Shown one piece after another: positions 1-9,995 of a stretch of DNA of 64,000 nt. The translations under genes and the position numbers were made by a program. The notes beneath the pieces are model-generated. The model saw only the letters and a program-made list of their open reading frames with translations, was not told where the DNA came from and did not search any database. The stretch is from Mycoplasmopsis meleagridis (GTDB taxonomy: Bacteria; Bacillota_I; Bacilli_A; Mycoplasmatales; Metamycoplasmataceae). The DNA is taken from assembly GCF_900660695.1 (NCBI RefSeq), contig NZ_LR215042.1, positions 580,174 to 644,173 of the forward strand. The letters run 5' to 3'. Numbering within the stretch: position 1 is the stretch's first letter; each line of letters begins with the position of its first letter.

Positions 1-53
1 CCAATCATAGCAATACCAGCTCCAATTGCTATTAACCCGTGATTTAAATCCAT
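1..53 (-). CDS. atpE: ATP synthase F0 subunit c, N-terminal fragment
   Basis: Only the first 17 or so codons lie in the window, running off its left edge. They read MDLNHGLIAIGAGIAMIG, which fits the first transmembrane helix of the F0 proteolipid (subunit c), whose ring turns as protons cross the membrane. A GGAGGAAA ribosome-binding site lies just upstream. The gene follows atpB by about 10 bases, the usual a-then-c order of F-type ATPase operons. The proton-binding carboxylate is outside the window, so it cannot be checked. Confidence 0.85.
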   Translation of the reverse strand, partial: MDLNHGLIAIGAGIAMI

Positions 54-62
54 AATTTCCTC

Positions 63-821
63 CTAATAAATACTTTGTTGAGTAGTAATTGTTTTGACTT
101 TTTTAAGTTTATTTTCCTTTGGTTTGCTTTCTTCTTCGGCTTCTCTTGATCAATAAATTACAGTAAGAGTAGAGAAAACTAAAGCTTGAATAAACGCACT
201 AAAAATATCAAAATAAACATGCATAAATGGTGTAACAATAACTCCAAAGAAAAATCAATTATTAGTTTCTTGACCTGGAATTAATCTTCATATAAAACCA
301 AACATTCAATAAGTCAAGAAAATAATAGTTCCTCCACCAATAATGTTTCCAAATATACGGAAACTAAGAGAAATTAATGGAGCAAACTGTCCAATTATTT
401 CAACTGGATTTTTAACGTATCTTAAAAAGAATCTAAATTTTTGGTAAGTCAAACCTACCACAAAAATACCTAATCAAGTTATTAAAGCTAGAGTAAAAGG
501 GACTGAATAAGAAGTAACTATAGGTTCAATTCCAAGAGGCGCTAACAAATTACCAATTAGTAAAAAAGACGCTAAACCAAAAATATAAATTTTTGCTTTA
601 GAAATTTTTCCATCGGTTGCCTCATAGAACATATTATCTACAGTCGTTACATATCCTTCCATTATTATCAAAAAAGCACTTGGCGCTTTATTAGGGCGAG
701 AAGTTCTTTTAATTTCAATAAATACTGCTAATGACAAAATTAGGCATATTAACACAGTAATAAAAAGCGAAAAGAGTTGTGGATGGTTTCAATCGTTTAT
801 ATGTTTAACTATCTTGTCCAT
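63..821 (-). CDS. atpB: ATP synthase F0 subunit a
   Basis: A 252-residue hydrophobic protein matching the F0 a subunit, the stator channel that carries protons to the c ring. The start MDKIVKHINDWNHPQLF precedes a first membrane helix. Conserved features include a charged loop with FLIIMEGYV, the helix containing GNLLAPLGIEP, and a later helix with SLSFRIFGNIIGG, whose arginine is the family's essential channel arginine. Several tryptophans are encoded by TGA, so a standard-code reading would break the gene. I chose ATG at 821 because GGAGAAAAA lies just before it. It overlaps the end of the atpI-like gene by 17 bases and is followed closely by atpE. It very probably belongs to one leftward ATPase operon. 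Confidence 0.93.
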
Positions 822-1260
822 TTTTTCTCCTTTCTCTAATGTTTAAAATCAAATTATAGAAATAAGTTAAATAGTTTAAACTAGTAGCCCCAAAAATAAA
901 AGAAATTATATTTATGGGATATAAAGTTTTATTTAAAAAATCATTATTATAGAAAGGCTTTGCATTTTGATTAACTAAGAGAATAATCGCAATAACAACC
1001 CCCGCAAAAATAATGATTAACATAAACCCTATAAAAGCAAAAAAATTAAACTTATTTTTGTTTTTCGGTATTTTTAAAAGACTTTTCATTAAAATCAGAT
1101 CTTTTAATTGGTATGAAATAAAAGAAAAACAACTTCCAATAGCAAAACCTAAAGTTATCGATAATTTTGTCAAGTTATAAAAAAAAAGAGTAATTATCAT
1201 AATGACAATAGTTCACATTATAAAAATTTTAAGAATTGAAGTAGAAAAATTATTTTTCAT
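805..1260 (-). CDS. atpI: AtpI-like small membrane protein heading the ATPase operon
   Basis: A 151-residue, strongly hydrophobic protein with four predicted membrane segments (roughly residues 8-35, 45-60, 75-100 and 115-140) and a basic, polar C terminus ending NGQDS. Position is the main evidence: it is the first gene before atpB and overlaps it by 17 bases, where AtpI sits in many bacterial ATP synthase operons. AtpI proteins are poorly conserved and are thought to help assemble the c ring or transport Mg2+. Sequence alone would not identify it. ATG at 1260 is taken as the start. The Shine-Dalgarno is weak, and a shorter start at the ATG near 1200 is possible. Confidence 0.65.
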
Positions 1261-1322
1261 ATTGTTCCATATGCTATTAAAATAAAAAATTATGCTATTT
1301 TTTTCTTAATAACATAATTCAC

Positions 1323-1328
1323 ATTATA
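1323..1328 (-). promoter_or_regulatory. -10 box of the ATP synthase operon
   Basis: A perfect TATAAT on the minus strand about 60 bases before the atpI-like start, in the only non-coding gap (1261-1385) before the operon. I see no convincing -35, as is usual in mollicutes. The rest of the gap is AT-rich without other visible structure. Confidence 0.5.
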
Positions 1329-1385
1329 TAACTTTAAAATTATTAATTTAAATTTTCAATATTAATTTTAAGAGCACTAATAAGG

Positions 1386-2336
1386 CTATTTTGTGGTTTG
1401 ATTCGTCAATTTCTTTTTATTTTTAAAGAAATTAAATACGCTTTGTTTATAATTTTCTCATTCCTCATTTTTAGCAATTTTAAAAATTCATTTCTTTTCT
1501 TCTTTGTCAATAAAAAAATTACTTTGTGCTCAAAATAAAAATACATATAAAAGTATGTAAACGATAATTACTAATACATAAATTACGTTGTTTAATGGTC
1601 AATGAGAATAGTGACCAAATAATTCGCTCAAGGTATTATATTCATTAGTTCCTAAATAGAAATAATTGCTTTTTCAGTTTTCCTTAACAAAAGAATTTAC
1701 GTTAGTGAAGTAATTAATTAAAAACATAACTGTTCCCAAGATAAAGAAAATAACAAAAGTAGTTAATGTATCTTTAAATTCATAATTATTCTTATTTATG
1801 GCATAAATGATACTTGGAACTATTAAAGCGTAATAATGGGCAAGAATATAATCTCAATAATAAAAATTATCATATCCTACTAATGAAACTTTTTGTTCTT
1901 GGACTTTTACCATATCAGGCATAAATAAAGCTAATAAAGCACCTAAAATAGAAAAGGGTAAAAAATACTTAACTCATTTTTGTTTATTGATTAATAAACA
2001 TATGGCAGTAAAAAGAATCATTAACCTGCACAAATGTAAAGGTAAAATTTCTCATAAATAAGGATATTTATTTATTGCCAAAATAAAACTTCTTGCAAAC
2101 ATACCGACTATTGTAAAAGCACCAAATAAAAACATGAAAACATTTTTATTTAAACCAATTATTTTTTCTCTATTTTGATAATTTCTATAAATTAAATTGT
2201 GTAAAAATCAAACTAAAAATAGTATTAAAACTGCTATTACAGAAAAAATATAAAAAACAATCTTAGGCGTTCCTAATCAAGAAGAATTAGGCGAAGTACC
2301 AGCAGGAGAAAAAAAACCATAATTAATATCGTTCAC
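1386..2336 (-). CDS. YwaF/TIGR02206-type integral membrane protein
   Basis: A 316-residue protein with about seven predicted membrane helices, rebuilt by reading TGA as Trp (no long open frame exists under the standard code). The central LPLHLCRLMILF segment resembles the conserved HLC motif of the TIGR02206/YwaF family of uncharacterised Firmicute membrane proteins. Helices around residues 20-45, 65-85, 100-115, 165-185 and 250-275 flank polar loops, and the C-terminal tail is lysine-rich. The start is GTG at 2336, one base inside the ffh stop (TAGTG), with GGAGG placed correctly before it. Coupling to ffh suggests co-expression with the membrane-targeting GTPase, but the function is unknown. 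Confidence 0.7.
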
Positions 2337-3688
2337 TAAATTCCTCCAAAACCAAGCTTATTTAAATCGGAGAAATTTCCTGATTTAATTTTTTTAGCTA
2401 TTTCATTCATATTTTTTGCCATACTTTCAAAATCATTTACTAAACGATTATATTCAAAAGCACTTCTTCCGCTTCCTTTGAGAATTCTTTCCTTTCTACT
2501 AGATTGCTTGAGAAGTTTAGGGTTTTTCCTTTCTTGAATAGTCATAGAATTAATTAGAATTTCATAACTTTTGAACTTTTCTTCAGCTTGTTCAATTTTT
2601 TCTTCGCTTATTTTATTTGATAAACCAGGAATCATTTTAATAAGTTTGCTCATTTTACCCATTTTTTTCATTTGAGCCAAATTATTCATTAAATCGTCTA
2701 AAGAAAAAGTTCCTTTCAATATCTTATTAATTGTATTTTGTGCCATATCTGTATCAATAACTTCTTCAGCTTTTTCTATTAATGACAAAACATCGCCCAT
2801 TCCTAAAATACGATCAGCCATTCTGTCAGGATAAAATAAATCTAAATTGGAAACTTTTTCTCCTGTTCCTATAAACCTTATTGGAATATTAAGCATTTTA
2901 CTAATACTTAATGCTGCTCCTCCTCTTGCATCAGAATCAAGTTTAGTAATAATTGCGCCAGTTAATTTTAAATTTTCATTAAAAATTTGCGCTACATTTA
3001 AAATATCTTGACCACTCATTGCGTCTGCTACGAAAAAAATTTCATCCGGATGACTTATTCTTTTTAAATCAATTAATTCTTTCATTAAAACTTCATCAAT
3101 TGCTAAACGTCCTGCTGTGTCAATAATTATTAAATCATTTTTATTTTCTTCGGCATATTTTAAAGAATTATTAACTATTTCTTGAGCACTTTTATTAACA
3201 CCTTCTTCAAAATATTCGACTTGTATACTTTTTGCTAAAGTAACTAATTGTTGTACAGCAGCAGGACGATAAATATCAGCAGCTACAACTAATGGTTTAC
3301 TAATGTAGCTTTTCTTTCTCAAAAAGTAAGCCAGTTTAGCTACAGCAGTAGTTTTTCCAGAACCTTGTAAACCGGCCATTAAGATGATAAAAGGTTTTTT
3401 AGTAATTTTTAACTCTTTAACATTACCGCCTAAAATATTAATCAATTCTTCATGAACAATTTTTATCATTTGTTGCGATGCATTTAATGAGCCTACTAAT
3501 GAAGAATTCAAGGCTTTTTCTTTGACATTACTAATAAATTCTTTAACAACTTTTAAATTAACGTCTGCTTCTAATAGAGCTAATTTGATATCTCTTGTTG
3601 TTTCTAAAATATCGGCTTCATGAACAACTGATTTTTTGGCCATTTTAGCTAATGATTTTTGAATTCTATTTTCCAAAAAATTTAACAC
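2336..3688 (-). CDS. ffh: Signal recognition particle GTPase Ffh
   Basis: A 450-residue SRP54 protein that binds 4.5S RNA and signal sequences and delivers ribosomes to FtsY at the membrane. The order is an N-domain helical bundle (1-90), then the G domain with P-loop GLQGSGKTT near residue 106, IDTAGR (G3) near 188, TKLDSDARGGAALS (G4 and guidance loop) near 246, then the methionine-rich M domain (about 300-440) with MPMKKMGKM-like stretches and SGRSAFEYNRLVNDF, the RNA-binding helix-turn-helix. The start is GTG, with GGAGG before it. It lies 9 bases after the GNAT gene and overlaps the next membrane-protein gene by one base. The length is normal for the family. Confidence 0.97.
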   Translation of the reverse strand: MLNFLENRIQKSLAKMAKKSVVHEADILETTRDIKLALLEADVNLKVVKEFISNVKEKALNSSLVGSLNASQQMIKIVHEELINILGGNVKELKITKKPFIILMAGLQGSGKTTAVAKLAYFLRKKSYISKPLVVAADIYRPAAVQQLVTLAKSIQVEYFEEGVNKSAQEIVNNSLKYAEENKNDLIIIDTAGRLAIDEVLMKELIDLKRISHPDEIFFVADAMSGQDILNVAQIFNENLKLTGAIITKLDSDARGGAALSISKMLNIPIRFIGTGEKVSNLDLFYPDRMADRILGMGDVLSLIEKAEEVIDTDMAQNTINKILKGTFSLDDLMNNLAQMKKMGKMSKLIKMIPGLSNKISEEKIEQAEEKFKSYEILINSMTIQERKNPKLLKQSSRKERILKGSGRSAFEYNRLVNDFESMAKNMNEIAKKIKSGNFSDLNKLGFGGI

Positions 3689-3697
3689 TTTATCCTC

Positions 3698-4510
3698 CTA
3701 ATAGTCATTAATTACTAAAGTATAAACCTTGCCGAAAGTCTCATACCCTATTTTTCTATAAATAGAACCGGCTTTTTCATTATGGTAAAATAAAACGGCT
3801 TCTTTATTATTTCTAATTATAAAATTAGTTAACTCTATCATAACATTTGTTGCATAACCATTGTTTCTATATTCTTTTAAACAATAAACTCCGCCAATCA
3901 TAGCAGCTTTATCTGTAGAAGCCGCTATAGCAGCATGAGCTATGACTTTATTTTTATTATGATCTTTGATAATGAAATTATGTGAAATCCCTTTTTTATA
4001 AGCTTCTTCGTATAATTCTAATTCTTTTTCATAAGTGTTATTTAGAAAGTCTTTAAATTCAGGAATATTAATTCTTGAATCAACAATAAGTTTAATATCT
4101 TCTAAAGAAGCTTTTAAAACATTTTTAGTTTCTTTTTCGATTAATTTATTACATTTTGCAAAGAATTGTTCATGTATATTGAGCTTAGAAAAATACTTGT
4201 TTACAAAATCATTTAAATTTAAAAACATTTTTTCGCTAACATTAATATTTTTTATGTTATGAATTTCTATTAGATTCACTAGGTCAACTGTTTTTAAAAG
4301 TTTTCTAGGATCATAAAAAAGTAACGTTTGATTAAAAATCAAAATAAATGCCTCTATTTTATTTTCTTCCTCAATGACATATGATTTTATAAAGGAATTA
4401 TTTAATCCAAAATTACTAACATCAGAAATTAAAAACAAATTATATAGTGGATCTTTATCTAAAAGCATCATTATTTCCATTTTATCTTGCTTTATAGTTT
4501 CTCTAATCAT
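3698..4510 (-). CDS. GNAT-family N-acetyltransferase
   Basis: A 270-residue protein whose last third has GNAT features: VIAHAAIAAS, then MIGGVYCLKEYRNNGYAT, which matches the acetyl-CoA pyrophosphate-binding pattern (V-x-x-x-x-R-x-x-G-x-A), then a helix and a closing strand (AGSIYRKIGYETFG). The N-terminal half (1-130) is not a recognisable GNAT core and may be a degenerate second fold, as in the double-GNAT FR47-like proteins. The substrate is unknown. The gene precedes ffh with a 9-base gap and is probably cotranscribed with it. The bidirectional hairpin at 4523-4550 separates it from the PC4-like gene upstream. Confidence 0.8.
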   Translation of the reverse strand: MIRETIKQDKMEIMMLLDKDPLYNLFLISDVSNFGLNNSFIKSYVIEEENKIEAFILIFNQTLLFYDPRKLLKTVDLVNLIEIHNIKNINVSEKMFLNLNDFVNKYFSKLNIHEQFFAKCNKLIEKETKNVLKASLEDIKLIVDSRINIPEFKDFLNNTYEKELELYEEAYKKGISHNFIIKDHNKNKVIAHAAIAASTDKAAMIGGVYCLKEYRNNGYATNVMIELTNFIIRNNKEAVLFYHNEKAGSIYRKIGYETFGKVYTLVINDY

Positions 4511-4522
4511 TTTGTCTTTCTA

Positions 4523-4550
4523 AAAAAATCCTTATTTGTAAGGATTTTTT
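4523..4550 (-). terminator. Intrinsic terminator of the PC4-like gene
   Basis: A perfect 12-bp stem AAAAAATCCTTA/TAAGGATTTTTT with a TTTG loop. Read leftward it ends in six Ts and overlaps the stop of the PC4/YdbC gene by two bases. It is symmetrical and lies between two same-direction genes, so the GNAT-ffh operon probably has its own promoter or is fed by read-through. Confidence 0.8.
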
Positions 4551-4806
4551 ATTTCTTGTTTAAATTTTCTAATTCTTTTTCAATTAACCCTTTAAGTTTA
4601 AGCATTTCTCCAAGGGTTAATGTGATTCCTTTACTTGCTCTTGTGTGATCGTTATTTCAATCTCTGATGTCATATTTAGGTTCATTGTTGTTTCACGAAA
4701 CATAGTTTAATTCTTTTGTATATTCGCCTTCAATTTCAGAAATATCACCCAATTGTCTTACTATTTCATATTGAAGGCCTTTTTCTTTTTTACTACTCGC
4801 TGGCAT
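4549..4806 (-). CDS. ydbC: PC4/YdbC-family single-stranded DNA-binding protein
   Basis: An 85-residue protein found only by reading TGA as Trp. It carries the pattern of the bacterial PC4 (transcription coactivator p15) fold: a strand with TKELNYVSWNNNEPKYDIR, then RDW, a turn with ASKGITLTLGEM, and a final helix LKLKGLIEKEL. Lactococcus YdbC has this arrangement and binds ssDNA as a dimer. It probably acts in transcription, replication or repair by binding unwound DNA, but no partner is evident. It is preceded by AAAGGAG and a TATAAT-like box (near 4843), and ends in a strong terminator, so it is a single-gene transcript. Confidence 0.82.
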
Positions 4807-4883
4807 TGATACTCCTTTCTTTTTATAAGCTCGATATTTTTAAATTATATATTAACATTTAAATTAATGAATATTAGTAGTTT

Positions 4884-5813
4884 CTATTTATTTTTAATTT
4901 TAAAATAGGCACAAATAGCGATCATTGCGCCATTATCTGTGGCGTATTTTAAATTAGGAACAATAGCATTTTTACTAAGCTTTAAAAATTCTTCTCTTAG
5001 TTCTTTATTAGCGCTAACGCCGCCTGCTAAAACTAATGAATTTAACTTATATTTTTTAATTGCTAATTTAACTTTCGAAATTAAATAATTAACAACACAT
5101 TTTTGAAAAGAAGCAGCTAACTGTGTTTCGGAAATTTTTTGATTTTTTTCTATAGAATTTTTATACAAATTAATCACGTTTGATTTTAAACCGCTAAAAG
5201 AAAAATCAAGATCATTAATAGTTTTGGGATTTTTTAATTTTATATATTCCCCTTGATAATTTTGACTTATTTTATCAATTATAGGTCCGCCAGGAAAACC
5301 TAAATTAAGTCTTGTAGAAACTTTATCGAAAGCTTCGCCTACTGCATCATCTAATGTTTCACCTAATATCTTTATTTTATGAGGGTTTTCAACATATAAT
5401 ATTTGCGTATGTCCACCAGAAACCAATAAACAAATTGATGGATATTTAATTTTGTTTTCAATAGCATTTGAATAAAAATGACCTTCTAGATGATCAATTC
5501 CCATCAAAGGTTTATTTAATGCTAATGAAAGAGCGGAAGCAAATAAATAACCTATTTGTAAAGTACCTATTAATCCTGGTTTTTCTGTATAAGCAATATA
5601 ATCAATTTCATTTAGATCATATTTTTTCATTAAAATAGTTTGAATTAGATTAATGTTTTTAACATGTTCTCTTGAAGAAATTTCAGGAATAGTTCCACCA
5701 AATTCTTTAAAAATATCAATTTGGCTAATAGTAATTAGATCAAGAACTTTTGTATCTTCGATTATTGCTATAGAAGTATCATCGTGACTAGTTTCAATTC
5801 CTAAAATTTTCAT
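4884..5813 (-). CDS. tsaD: tRNA N6-threonylcarbamoyladenosine transferase TsaD
   Basis: A 309-residue ASKHA-fold protein that transfers threonylcarbamoyl from TC-AMP to A37 of ANN-decoding tRNAs, acting with TsaB and TsaE (neither is in this window). The N terminus MKILGIETSHDDTSIAII is diagnostic. The metal-ligand histidines lie in SREHVKN (near residue 50) and GIDHLEGHFYSN (near 110). It also has LLVSGGHTQI (near 130), the GEAFDKVSTRLNLGFPGG segment and VLAGGVSANKEL near the C terminus. GGAGCAAT lies before the ATG. It starts 30 bases after glyA ends, so it is probably the last gene of the rarA-pheS-ung-pheT-glyA-tsaD operon. Confidence 0.97.
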   Translation of the reverse strand: MKILGIETSHDDTSIAIIEDTKVLDLITISQIDIFKEFGGTIPEISSREHVKNINLIQTILMKKYDLNEIDYIAYTEKPGLIGTLQIGYLFASALSLALNKPLMGIDHLEGHFYSNAIENKIKYPSICLLVSGGHTQILYVENPHKIKILGETLDDAVGEAFDKVSTRLNLGFPGGPIIDKISQNYQGEYIKLKNPKTINDLDFSFSGLKSNVINLYKNSIEKNQKISETQLAASFQKCVVNYLISKVKLAIKKYKLNSLVLAGGVSANKELREEFLKLSKNAIVPNLKYATDNGAMIAICAYFKIKNK

Positions 5814-5843
5814 ATTGCTCCGTTTTATGGATAAATTAGTTAA

Positions 5844-7088
5844 TTAATAATATTTTAAGATGGGATATTTTTTCATTCATTTGGCGATTTGTTTTTTAAT
5901 TTTTTTAACTTCTTCTTTATTTTCTAAAATTTTATAACCCGTTGAGAGAATTTTATGAATTATATTAGCTAATTCAACTCATTTATCAAAATTTCTTGAA
6001 GTCATCGCCGGAGTACCTAAACGTATTCCAGAAGCAATCATAGGGCTCAAAGTATCATGAGGAACTGTATTTTTATTAACGGTTATATTAAATTCGGCCA
6101 ATAAACTGCTTGCTTCTTTTCCTGTTAAGTTATATGTTTTATAAACGTTGATAGTAAATAAATGATTATCTGTTCCTCCCGCCACAATAGTAGCACCATT
6201 ATTTTTGAAAGCCTGGGCAAAAGTTTTGGAATTTTTAACAACATTATGAGCATAAATTTTAAAAGAAGGTTTCAATGCTTCATTAAAAGCAACAGCTTTA
6301 CCAGCTATTTGATGCACTAAAGGGCCACCTTGAAAACCCGGAAAAACTCATCTATTCATTTTTTTGGCTATTTCTTCGTCGTTAGTCATAATTACTGCCC
6401 CTCTTGCTCCTCTTAACGTTTTATGAGTAGTAGAAGTAATAATGTCAGCATAAGGAACAGGTGTAGGATGAGCACCTGCAGCAATTAAACCTGCAATATG
6501 AGCAATATCAGCCATTAATTTCGCACCGCATTCATCTGCAATTTCTCTAAATTTTTTAAAATCAATCATTCTCGAATAAGCAGAATAACCGGTAATTATT
6601 AATTTAGGTCTTTCTTTTAAAGCTATTTCCTTAATTTTTTCATAGTCTAAATAACCGTTTTCATCTGTTTCATAAGCAATTGCATGAAAATAAGTTCCAC
6701 TAAAAGTAATTTTATAACCATGAGTTAAATGCCCTCCCGAAGAAAGAGAAAGCCCCATTATTTTATCTCCTGGTTCACATATTGTTGCTAAAGCGGCAGC
6801 ATTAGCAGTTGAACCTGAATATGGTTGAACGTTAACATATTTCACATTAAAAAGTTTTTTTAATCTTTCCTTTGCTGTTTCTTCAATAATATCAACAAAT
6901 TCACAACCATCATAATATCTCTTTGAAGGATATCCCTCAGCATATTTATTTGTTAAAATAGAACCAACAGCTTTTAAAACATCAACACTTACATAATTTT
7001 CGCTAGCAATTAATTCTATATGACTTTGTTGTCTTTTTTGTTCATCTCTAATTGCTTTTTCTATAACTTTATCTTTTAACGAAAACAT
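5844..7088 (-). CDS. glyA: Serine hydroxymethyltransferase
   Basis: A 414-residue PLP enzyme interconverting serine and glycine while loading tetrahydrofolate with a one-carbon unit. It shows LIASENYVS near residue 25, [13 protein letters not shown] near 50, the substrate-binding [10 protein letters not shown] region, [10 protein letters not shown] (PLP aspartate and ring stacking) and [13 protein letters not shown], whose lysine (about 227) is the Schiff-base residue. Two TGA-encoded Trp codons (one in WVFPGFQGG) split it under the standard code. The start overlaps the last base of pheT (TAATG), and GGAG lies inside the pheT end, so the two are translationally coupled. It supplies one-carbon units for the dTMP and formyl-Met pathways. 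Confidence 0.97.
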
Positions 7089-9325
7089 TATTCTCCTTTA
7101 TTATGGAAAGAATCATTAATTTGATTAATAACATTGTTTTTTGCTGTTATTCTTATAGTAATATTTTTTGTATTTTCTAGGTTATAAACATCAATAATTC
7201 TGCAGTCAAAAATTTCATAATTTTCTTTTAATTCATTAATTTTTTTGCCTATCATTTCTTCATTTTTAAGACTAAAGGTTATGTCTGTTGTTTTTAAAGG
7301 AGAATTATCATATTCCTTAAATAAAAATTTATTTTTAATTTCTGAATTATTATTTTTTTCCCCGTTTAAAGTGAAATAATCATTTTCTTTTTCTAAATTT
7401 TTGAATTCAGCAACAAAACAATTTAATGATGTATATCTAGGATTAATTTTTCCTAATCAACCTATTAAAACATTATTTTTATAAATTTGTGCTGATACAT
7501 TAGGATGAACAAATTCATTATTTTTAAAAGGTTTAAAATCAATTGAATCATCGCCAATTAAGTTAATAATATCTTGCTTCATTTGTTCAAATGTTTTTGT
7601 AGTTGACAATAGTCCATAAACAAAAGTTTCTTTATTTATTAACCCGTGTTCAAAAATACTAAAGTTTTTTATTTTTCTTTTATCGTTATATTCTGCGACC
7701 TCTAAAAGAGAAGGAATAATTGAATTTCTTATTATTTCTCTTTCTAGTGAAACAAAAGTTTTTAATTTAACAGTATTATCAAAATTTAAAAAATTAAACT
7801 TTTTATTTTTTTCGCTTGTTAAAGTAAAAGTTCTTACTTCTTGGTAACCCTGTGAAGATATTTTTTCTTTTGTTATTGTTTTAGGAATTATTTTATTATT
7901 CAATAAGAAAGGTGCTTTAGGAATAAATTTGTCATATCCATAAAATCTAAAATATTCTTCAATAACATCCTCATAACAGCTTATATCACTTCTATATGAA
8001 GGAATAGTAACTCTGTTTTTATCCATTTTAAAACCTAAATATTTTAGTTTTTTTTCTACTTCTGAAAAAATAGATAAATTTTTAATGCTTAAGTTTGTAT
8101 AGGTTGCTAATTTATGCTTACTAATATTTACGTAGTTATTAGCCTTTTTTCTTGGTAAATTAATTGCATTGCTAAAAAATTGTTTATCCTCATTAGCTTT
8201 GTAAATTAGAAATTTCATACCATTGATAATCATTTGATAATTAATGCCTCTTGAGCCTTGAATTGATGATTGACTTTCTAACTTAATATTTTTAGCTGTT
8301 TTTCTTATTATTCTAGGATTAAATGCGCCTATTTCCAAAACAATTTTTTGACTTGAATTATCAACTGCTGTTTGTTCTAAGCCCATAACTGAAGCAATGG
8401 ATATAGGTTTATTTTCATCACTTATTACCAAGGAATTATCAAGAATAACTTCTTTATTACCCAAAATATTTAATTTTCCATTAAAAAATTCACACTTTAA
8501 TTTGTTTCCAATTTTATTCTTGTCGTAGGCATGAGTAGGAGTGCCGTTTAATATTAGGTTCAAATTAGTTATATCAATAGCTCAATTATTCTTTGCTTCA
8601 ATATTATGTTTTACTAAGAAAAGCATATCTTTAAGTCTTGTTTCTTTATTTACTAACTCTACTTCAAGAAAAGTTAATTCTTCTGCTTCTTTTTTATCTA
8701 CTTGTAATTTTGAAATTAGCTTAGCTTCTTTTCTAATATCTAAATTAAATCATTTGAACTCTGTATTCAAATATGCAGCAATTTCTAATGCCAAAACATA
8801 ATAGGAATTAATATCTGCTCTATTTGAAGGAGTAGTAATGTCAAGAATATAATCATCTAATTCAAAATACTTAATAGGGTCTGTATCTAAAGTAATTTCT
8901 TTATCTTTAATCATTATTAAATCATCTTTATCAATAGGCATCAATGATTGATTAAAACCTAATTCACTATAACCTGATAACATTCCTTGAGAAGCTATTC
9001 CTGCAATTTCTTTTGATGAATAAACTATTCCATTTGCTTTAGAATTTTCAACAAAAGCAACTGTAAAATAACCTTTTTTGACATTATTTGCTACTGTTTG
9101 AATAGTTATATTTCCTTTGTTAGTTTGTAAATCAACAACATTTAATTTTTTAGAATTAGGATTCTTATAAACATTTAGAACTTTAGCAAATTTTATTCCT
9201 TTAACGTCACTAAATTTAGTAATAGATTCAACTTCATAACCTAAATTGTTGATTACTTTTTCTATTGATAAATCTAACTGGATTTTGGGCAAAAATTTAT
9301 TTAATTCTTTTAAGGAAACAATCAT
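7088..9325 (-). CDS. pheT: Phenylalanyl-tRNA synthetase beta subunit
   Basis: A 745-residue subunit of the alpha2-beta2 PheRS. Domain order: an N-terminal piece (1-38), an EMAP/Trbp111-like tRNA-binding domain (about 39-150), the B3/B4 editing domain (about 200-390), the B5 domain with [19 protein letters not shown], a catalytic-like core, and a C-terminal ferredoxin-like anticodon-binding domain ending near [13 protein letters not shown]. In the editing domain PTHAYD (His265) and VLEIGAF (Glu331) are kept, but the usual VMGG and SSxRFERG motifs appear as SVMGLE and [11 protein letters not shown], so editing may be weak. Start: ATG 9325 with AAAGGAG, not the in-frame codon at 9352. It lies one base after ung and overlaps glyA by one base. 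Confidence 0.96.
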
Positions 9326-9326
9326 T

Positions 9327-9995
9327 TTACTCCTTTCTAATAGAAAAATCAATTGGTTCTTCTAATAGATCATTTATTAATTTAAAGCAGTGAGAATTAT
9401 AAAAAGGTTTTTTGCCCGTTTTATAACTTAATGGTGAAGGATGAGAAAAATTTAATATTTTAAAATTGTTATTTTTATTTATATTGTTTTCATAAAACTG
9501 TTTAGCTTTTTCTCCTCATAAAACTAAAACAATTGGTTTTTTAAGTTCAACAAATTTATTTAACAAATTGCTTGTAAAAATTTCTCATCCTATATTTTTG
9601 TTTGACAAAGGTCTATTTTCTATGACAGTTAAAATTGTATTTAATAATAAAATCCCTTGTTTTGCCCAAGAAACTAATGAATTAGTCTCAAAAATTGCTT
9701 CTGGATAATCTTTTCTTATTTCCTCTTTAATGTTGATTAAACTTTTAGGAGTTATATTCAAATTTGAACTAAAAGCTAAACCATCCGCCATATTATCAAT
9801 GTAGTATGGATCTTGTCCTAAAATTATTACTTTTATATCATTAATTTCGCAATAATTAAATGCTCTAAATCATAATTTTTTTACTGGCAAAATTTTCTTT
9901 CCAGATTTTTCTAAATGCTCTATTTTATGAAGCATTTGAGCAAAATATTCTTTTTTGCATTCCTCTTTAAGAAATTCTAAAAAACTATTTTTCAT
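9327..9995 (-). CDS. ung: Uracil-DNA glycosylase
   Basis: A 222-residue family-1 UDG that removes uracil from DNA to start base-excision repair. It has the catalytic water-activating motif GQDPYY (about residue 58), the GLAFSS stretch, LLLNTILTV, and the minor-groove loop HPSPLS with its catalytic histidine near residue 187. Four TGA-encoded Trp residues include LVLWGEKA. It begins 11 bases inside the end of pheS and stops one base before pheT, and its last codons supply the pheT ribosome-binding site. Its expression is therefore probably tied to PheRS. Ung between pheS and pheT is unusual; the two genes are normally adjacent. Confidence 0.96.

Noticed and set aside
5844..7088. glyA (and pheT, dnaJ, mnmG, gatA and others) as frameshifted or fragmented pseudogenes
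   Set aside because: The breaks all fall at in-frame TGA codons at conserved Trp positions. With the mollicute code the genes are intact and of normal length.
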